A stretch of DNA of 64,000 bases from Scilla litardierei (taxonomy: Eukaryota; Streptophyta; Magnoliopsida; Asparagales; Asparagaceae), in the NCBI GenBank assembly GCA_030789695.1, contig CM061136.1:130362648-130426647 (forward strand), in the 5' to 3' direction. Made by a program: the position numbers and the translations under genes. This document shows, piece by piece, positions 58,801 to 64,000 of this stretch (the stretch's first letter is position 1; every line of letters starts with the position of its first letter). The notes beneath the pieces are model-generated. The model saw nothing but the letters and a program-made list of their open reading frames with translations. It was not told where the DNA came from and did not search any database.

Positions 58801-59226
58801 TATAGTAGTATAAGATGATGATGATATGATTTAATATTAAATGAGTAATTAATATAATTAGTTTGTTATTACTTAAATAAAGCTATAAACTAGTTAATTG
58901 AACAAATGTAAACGGCTATGAACCAATTGCTACTTAAACGAACAAATTAGTAATTAATATAATGAGTAAATTGCCAATTAAATGAACAAATGTAAATGTA
59001 AACGATTGAGGGAAGTCCACTAGTCCAGCAATAATGCCAACATTTAAGGCTTAATTTAAGAGGTTGTTTTGATTTTTCAAATTTCAAGCACAAGCACATT
59101 TAAATATTTAATGAGTATTATATTCAACTCTTATATGGACTAGTGTACTTTTTGAAAATTTGGGGTCCCTTTCCAGTGGGGGCCCTGTGCGGTTGCCCAT
59201 CCAGCCATAGCCCATGGCTGGCCCTG
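55881..59226 (-). mobile_element. hAT transposon (ZMYM1/TTF-type transposase)
   Basis: Ends are CAGGGCCGG (55881) and, inverted, CAGGGCCAGCC (59226), followed by further imperfect terminal repeats with GGGGCCC. Flanks GCTTCTTC (55873-55880) and ACTTCTTC (59227-59234) are an 8-bp hAT target duplication with one mismatch. The interior holds one transposase gene on the minus strand. CAGGG termini are usual for Tip100-like hAT elements. Length is 3.35 kb. Confidence 0.88.
56014..58532 (-). pseudogene. hAT transposase, zinc finger MYM-type protein 1-like, frameshifted
   Basis: Starts at ATG 58532 (MAPRKYLSGYEKRKKKKRVE, basic). SEPSEFNNEN-type repeats follow with a shift near 58330. A shift near 58090 joins the TTF-type zinc finger: [49 protein letters not shown]. 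The long frame (to 56270) has [20 protein letters not shown] with the first catalytic Asp. A last shift near 56290 leads to the hAT dimerisation domain, ASAERSFSKLKLVKNYLRST and RLNNLAILCIENEML. Otherwise the 598-codon central part is open, so decay is fairly recent. Intact, it would bind the element ends and cut and paste the element. Confidence 0.9.
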
Positions 59227-59832
59227 ACTTCTTCTTGAGCAAGGTGGGCTTATTATGATCACTTACGAGTTGGTCCATGAAGCATTCCATTATTAGGTTG
59301 GTGAACTTCCTTTAGAATGGTTCTCGAGCATGCCTGACTTATTATGATCACTTACGAATTGGTCCATGAAGCCTTCCATTATTGGGTTTGTGAACTTCCT
59401 TTAAAATGGTATAATACCAACGGGCATAGAGGGAAGAAAAAAGGAACTACAAATTTTATGGCTAATGAGTTCTCAGTTAGGCTTTATGGGGAGGGACGAG
59501 GCCACAACTTTTATATGCAGTGGGATGAACTGACTATTGTTTTAAAATCATTATGACAAGTGTATAACAACCATAAATAATTTCACTCCACCATTAAAGG
59601 AATATATGCTCAATCCAAACAAAATTTAACCAAAAGAACTTATTTAGCATGACTTAAGTAAATGAGTGGACCAATATCAAAATAAACAGATGGAGGACAC
59701 ATATCACAAAATTTGTTCTGTAAGGTAGTAATATGTAAAAAAACCATTGTTAAAATTACATAAAAGCCGCTAAATATCTTTTAGCGATTTCAGACAAAAT
59801 ACCGTACATATTTTGTTTCGGTCCCTCTCCTT
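59227..59832. other. Intergenic spacer with an 89-bp duplication, upstream of NOL6
   Basis: CTTATTATGATCACTTACGA...CTTCCTTTA.AATGGT occurs twice, from 59249 and 59338. The rest is AT-rich and probably holds the NOL6 promoter; no clear TATA box. Confidence 0.5.
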
Positions 59833-59841
59833 AAACCCTAA
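59833..59841 (+). promoter_or_regulatory. Telo-box in the NOL6 leader/promoter
   Basis: AAACCCTAA, followed by ACCAAAACCCTCACCCTC. Telo-boxes near the transcription start are common in plant genes for ribosomal proteins and ribosome biogenesis, which agrees with the gene below. Confidence 0.6.
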
Positions 59842-59926
59842 CCAAAACCCTCACCCTCTTCGTCTCCTAACACCGCCGGAGAGAAACCGCCGCAGTAGAG
59901 AAACCCGACGGAGTTACGGCCATCGG

Positions 59927-62864
59927 ATGGATCCTGGAACCGACTCGATGAATTTGAAGGTGCAAGAGTTTCTCAAAGCGGTCCAGCTCGATCATTCCAC
60001 GACGAAAACCCTAGATCGAGCTGTCTCTTCCATCGTAGATGCGATCAAAGCTATTCCCGATCAGGAAGTTAGCTCAAAATATGCCCCTGGATTCGTCAGA
60101 GACGTCGGCGTGCCTTCGGATAAGGTTGAATTCACGTTTAAGAGCCCAGAATCGGTTCAAATTGCAGGCAGCTATGCTATTGGTTCGGTTGCGAAGCCTG
60201 ACATCAATGTTGATCTTTTAGTCCGAATGCCAAAGGTGAGAATTCGGAACTGTTTCATCTGTAATGAAAGTGTGTGAACTTGAAAACTTTCTCTTTAGTT
60301 TTAACTATTTTGTTATTTAAATCGGTGACAATGACTCGGCTGTTCTATTACATATTTGGATGAATTAAGGAGAATGAACGAAAGAAATATTTTTATTGCT
60401 ACTCAATAATTGGAATGCCGAAGGTGAATGCTGAGGAGCAAAAAAAAAAAGCTTTTTTAATTGAAGATATGTACGATTGTTTGAACCATTAATGCCTAAA
60501 GGGATAGGAGATGCTTTTCAGAGTTATGACGCTTTATTATGGATCTTCTCATTTTAACCATCGTGGCAGAGTGAGTATTCCTGAAGAGACAAAGGGTAGA
60601 TGATGACAATAGGAAGTATCTTCATACATTGTCCTCCCCTTGAATATAACTTGTATGCATCTCTTCGCTCCAGCATTCAAGCCAATCTATAACGATGGGC
60701 ATGAGATGTGAAGTCCATAGACGAGGCATTTGGTTCTTAATCATACAAGATGTATAAAATCCATGTGTCTAGATAGGCTCCTACTCCAAAGAATACGACA
60801 TATATGTCGTGCCTTTGACTTACAAGATGCAAAGTGCACATCTTTCTTTTCTAGAACGCGCATCTAAGCTCTAAATATGCATCATTTTAGTGAAATCACT
60901 AACTGCTGTGACATGGCCTGAATTGTGATGCAATTTTCTGAAATGGTTGATAAAAAAGGGTGATTACCACTATAGTTGTTGGTAAATTGTAATTGCCAAA
61001 TAACAAAACGGATTTCTTTGACATTGTATACAACCAAGGTCTGTGAAGAAAAATACGTGGTGATCTGAAAAATGTGGTGCCTAATTGTCACAACCAAACA
61101 TGTTTGTGTGTTTTAAACTTGTGACCACCTATCAAAATGGGCACACTATCAACCACGTGGGTTTTTGTGGTGAAAACCTGAATATATCTTTATCAAAAGA
61201 TGATGATTTCAAAGGAAATTACACACACAATATTAGTTTTAAAATGAGATGTACTCAACAAAAACACTCAAACAAACATATTAATATGGGATATACTCAA
61301 CACGTACTCAGACAAACAGACACAAACATGCACATGGTTAACGCTTAATACAGAACCACAACACATAGTTTACGCTTAATACAGAAGCATAAATTGAGTT
61401 TGTGAACTATACTTGAAAACCACCAAATGATGCGGCTCAGTTGCTAACTTTTTAAAGTGGTATATGGAAATTGTTTATTGGTTTTTTCGGTAATAGAAAA
61501 ATCTGGATTTTATAAAATGGAGTGGATTATGTGAACAAATTAAAATATATAGAGACAAAAGACATGCAGACTATAGGTGGGTTTTGCAACTTACTCATTA
61601 GTTAGTTGCAACTGTTGTTTTACATTTGCAATTTTCAGGAAAGAGGCCACTTGAACCATGTTCTTTTATTAACTTCTTTTGTATTCTTGCATTTATTAGA
61701 AGACTTATCATGATGACTACCTGAACGCTTGGGGCTACACCATGAAAATAAAAGTGATTTGTAGTTCAATCATTGACTTAATTGTCTATGATATCTCTAT
61801 TAGGAATGCTTTTTTGAGAAGGACTTCCTGAACCATCGGTACCATGCAAAGAGATGTCTTTACCTATGCGTGATCGAGAGCAATCTGAAATCATCACATT
61901 TGGTACGAAAGATTGAATGGTCATCATTTCAAAATGAGGCCCGCAAACCAGTTCTTAAGGTCTATCCAGGTTTGTTATAGATCATGCCATTCCCATCATC
62001 TTTTCCGGTGCAATTTATATACTTCGGAGGTTAAGGAAGGTTAATGGGTGAATAATTATATGATCATATGCTAATTGCATTCAGATACTAGAAATCTCCA
62101 GTTAGCAACCATTTTCTTGTCGGATTCATCCTGATTATGCTGACTGTAGCAAACTTTGTTGGTTCATGTGCATGATGCAGCTGTGGAGATTTCTGAGCTT
62201 TCAGAGTTTTTCATAAAACTTGTCCCAAGTGCAGCCTTTCTTTTTGATGCCACAAAGCTGAAATTGTCAAGAAACAATGTTCGAGCGTTCAATCAAGGTA
62301 CCTCTTCCTGCAAAGCTTCTCTTTTTCTTGGAGTTGGGTTTAGCTTTTGGAGTGCATTCTTTTTATATTTACCATGCAGGACATCTATGTTAACTTAAAG
62401 TATGGTTTACATAATTCTGCTAAATTTAATTGGAAGGTGACATTGCTAATGCTACTCCAAAGTACAACAGTAGCATATTGGAGGATATGTTTCTGGAGGA
62501 GAACATGGAATTTGTCCGTAAAGCTTTTGATGAATGGAAAAGCTTGCAGGAAGCTGTAGTTTTGCTTAAGGTGAGCAAATGGATGGTTTTAATTAATTCA
62601 GCATCTTTTTTCTTGGAAACATAGTTAGCTTTGCTGGCTTCAGCACTTAAGCTGTGGTGGAATACGGTTTATAAAAGGCGCAAGTCATTGTTATTGCATC
62701 ACAGGTTTGGGCTCGAAATAGAAGTTCTATCTTTACTCATGATTGCTTAAGTGGATACCTGATATCCATTATATTATCATTTCTTGCTGTTGGACCTGGA
62801 GGACATTATATTAACAAGTCCATGAACGCAATGCAGATATTCCGAGTCACCCTAAAATTTATAT
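59927..62864 (+). CDS. NOL6: Nucleolar protein 6 (Nrap family), 5' part, five exons; gene continues past window
   Basis: Exons 59927-60235, 61804-61969, 62181-62297, 62437-62570 and 62705-62864, all with GT-AG introns and matching phases (0, 1, 1, 0, 1). The protein begins MDPGTDSMNLKVQEFLKAVQ at the first ATG. Exon 1 ends in a nucleotidyltransferase-like fold signature, GSYAIGSVAKPDINVDLLV. Exon 2 has HRYHAKRCLYLCVIE, exon 3 FIKLVPSAAFLFDATKLKLS, exon 4 YNSSILEDMFLEENMEFV, exon 5 VWARNRSSIFTHDCLSGYLI; all fit plant Nrap/NOL6 domain 1. About 295 of roughly 1,050 residues are visible; no further exon was found to 64000. The family acts in the small-subunit processome in pre-18S rRNA processing in the nucleolus. 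Reading frame is intact. Confidence 0.9.
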
Positions 62865-64000
62865 GTAAGTATCGCATCCTTTCATTCCAATGTAGTTTGC
62901 AGTTGAGCTTCATCGGAAAGTCTTTTGACTGTGATAATTGATTTTTCGCCAAAATGTGTACTCTTTGGTTCATTGAAGTTGCAAGCATGCGGAAAACATG
63001 TAATGTGACATTTTGGCATTCATGTAATTACAAGCTATTGGAATTTTTATCAATAGGATACGTGCATACTGGATATCACATGCATGATACATACTTGGGC
63101 TAATCTGCTTAGCTGAGATGGGTAAAATTGAAGTGGATACTATTAAGTATTTTAATCAGAAATCTAGTAAACCTATTGCTATTCCCTAACCCAGTTATTG
63201 GGGCTAATCGTTGACATTTAGTGACACTAAAGTGCTATAAATATTATTCGGTGCTACTTTTGCAGTTGGGATTTCTTTTATTCATCATCATCATCATCCT
63301 AGTCTTCTTTTTTCTTTGTTGTGAATTTTCTTTCTTTCCTTCTCCCACACGCCTTTTTCTTTTGTCTTGTCTTGTTTTTTGTTTTTTGTTTTGTTTTGTT
63401 TTGTTTTTTGTTTTTTGTTTTTTGTTATTTGTTTTTTTTTTTTTTTTTTTTTGGGGGGGGGGGGTTATTATACAACACCATTTCTAGTATATATGAGGGT
63501 TCCTGTCTCTTGCTGATCAACTCAACTGACTCAATTGATCTATCTTCACATTTTTGACTAAAGGGTTTTGCAATTATTAGATTATTTTGACTTCCTTGCA
63601 TGTCGCTTATTTTAGAGAAAAAATGAAAGATAAATTCAGTTTCAATACTATGGCACCAATAGAGAACTTTGATTCAAGAAGATAAGATGAGGAATGTGAT
63701 TCCCTTTGTTCGAGCATTAAATCGGGAAAGATAAGATGATGAGTGAGTATTTCAGTGAAGATGTTGGAGATGTATCGATCATGTCAAAGCGATTTATAAC
63801 TGGCCAGGATGGTGAAATTGCCTCCTTCAAAGTCTGTAATTGCGTGCCAAATGGATGCTGTGTGCACTGAAGCACCAGAAAGGGTGGATGAAATAACCAG
63901 ATGTGGTATTGATGGAAATCATTAGAAATCATTTGCAACACTGATACGATTAGGGCTTTTTGTGGGGATCAAGGTGGGATTTTATGGCTTTGGACTTCCT
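62865..64000 (+). other. NOL6 intron 5, start (incomplete)
   Basis: Begins GTAAGT at 62865. No continuation of the Nrap protein (expected next: a Leu/Trp-containing segment after KFI) can be read, so the intron is at least 1.1 kb. 63300-63470 contains a T-rich tract with TTTTG units, then T22 and G10-12; the hydrophobic ORFs there are artefacts. Confidence 0.6.

Noticed and set aside
63221..63557. Phe-rich hydrophobic ORFs
   Set aside because: Translations of a T-rich simple-sequence tract in NOL6 intron 5.

Overview
The window is nuclear DNA of a flowering plant. At the right edge is the 5' half of a spliced gene with GT-AG introns that matches plant nucleolar protein 6 (NOL6/Nrap) and has a telo-box next to its start. 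Almost everything else is transposable elements of plant lineages, inserted into one another. The species cannot be named from the sequence. No bacterial, organellar, rRNA, tRNA or CRISPR feature was found.

Region by region. 1-10743: a minus-strand Ty1/copia element (copia C) of which only the GC-rich leader, primer-binding site and LTR remain. A gag-only LTR element (443-8283, TR-GAG type, 5-bp target duplication TTTTA) sits in its leader. A Helitron with nine tandem copies of its own 5' end (8770-9973) and a foldback MITE (about 10074-10466) sit in its LTR. 11161-18094: a nearly full-length but mutated minus-strand copia (copia D) with 148-bp LTRs, target duplication TTTCT and a 1.9-kb GC-rich leader. 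18095-21400: fragments, namely a 240-bp inverted-repeat pair, part of a Ty3-type LTR, a plus-strand copia 3' end and a possible MITE. 21835-25857: a 48-copy tandem array of an 83-bp unit whose ends form a GC-rich hairpin. 25988-32481: remains of a Mutator-like (MULE/FAR1-type) transposase, then a region full of inverted repeats, duplicated gene-like fragments and scattered motifs that resemble the hairpin unit. 32482-36648: a 4.2-kb minus-strand Ty3-type LTR inserted in a copia gag. 37046-47690: a complete Athila-type Ty3 element (LTRs about 1.72 kb, target duplication ACCAT, tRNA-Asp-type primer site) inserted in the same copia gag; its own gag is missing, pol is broken, and an env-like-position ORF remains. 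47691-51648: two related SIRE-like copia elements (A and B) joined by truncation. 52636-54600: a further LTR-like remnant with a TATA box. 55881-59226: a hAT transposon (ZMYM1/TTF-type transposase, three or more frameshifts, 8-bp target duplication with one mismatch). 59927 to the end: NOL6, with five exons visible.

Only NOL6 looks like a functioning host gene. No transposon here has an intact set of proteins. The points most worth a second look are: (1) the hairpin satellite and the related dispersed dyads beside the MULE remnant; (2) the Helitron with amplified 5' ends; (3) a 300-bp-arm foldback that could make a hairpin RNA; (4) clusters of TCGA-centred palindromes in two unrelated LTR families, in Athila also next to an internal TATA box; (5) matching GC-rich, poly-C leaders in two different copia families; and (6) a small acidic ORF kept in both LTRs of the TR-GAG element.
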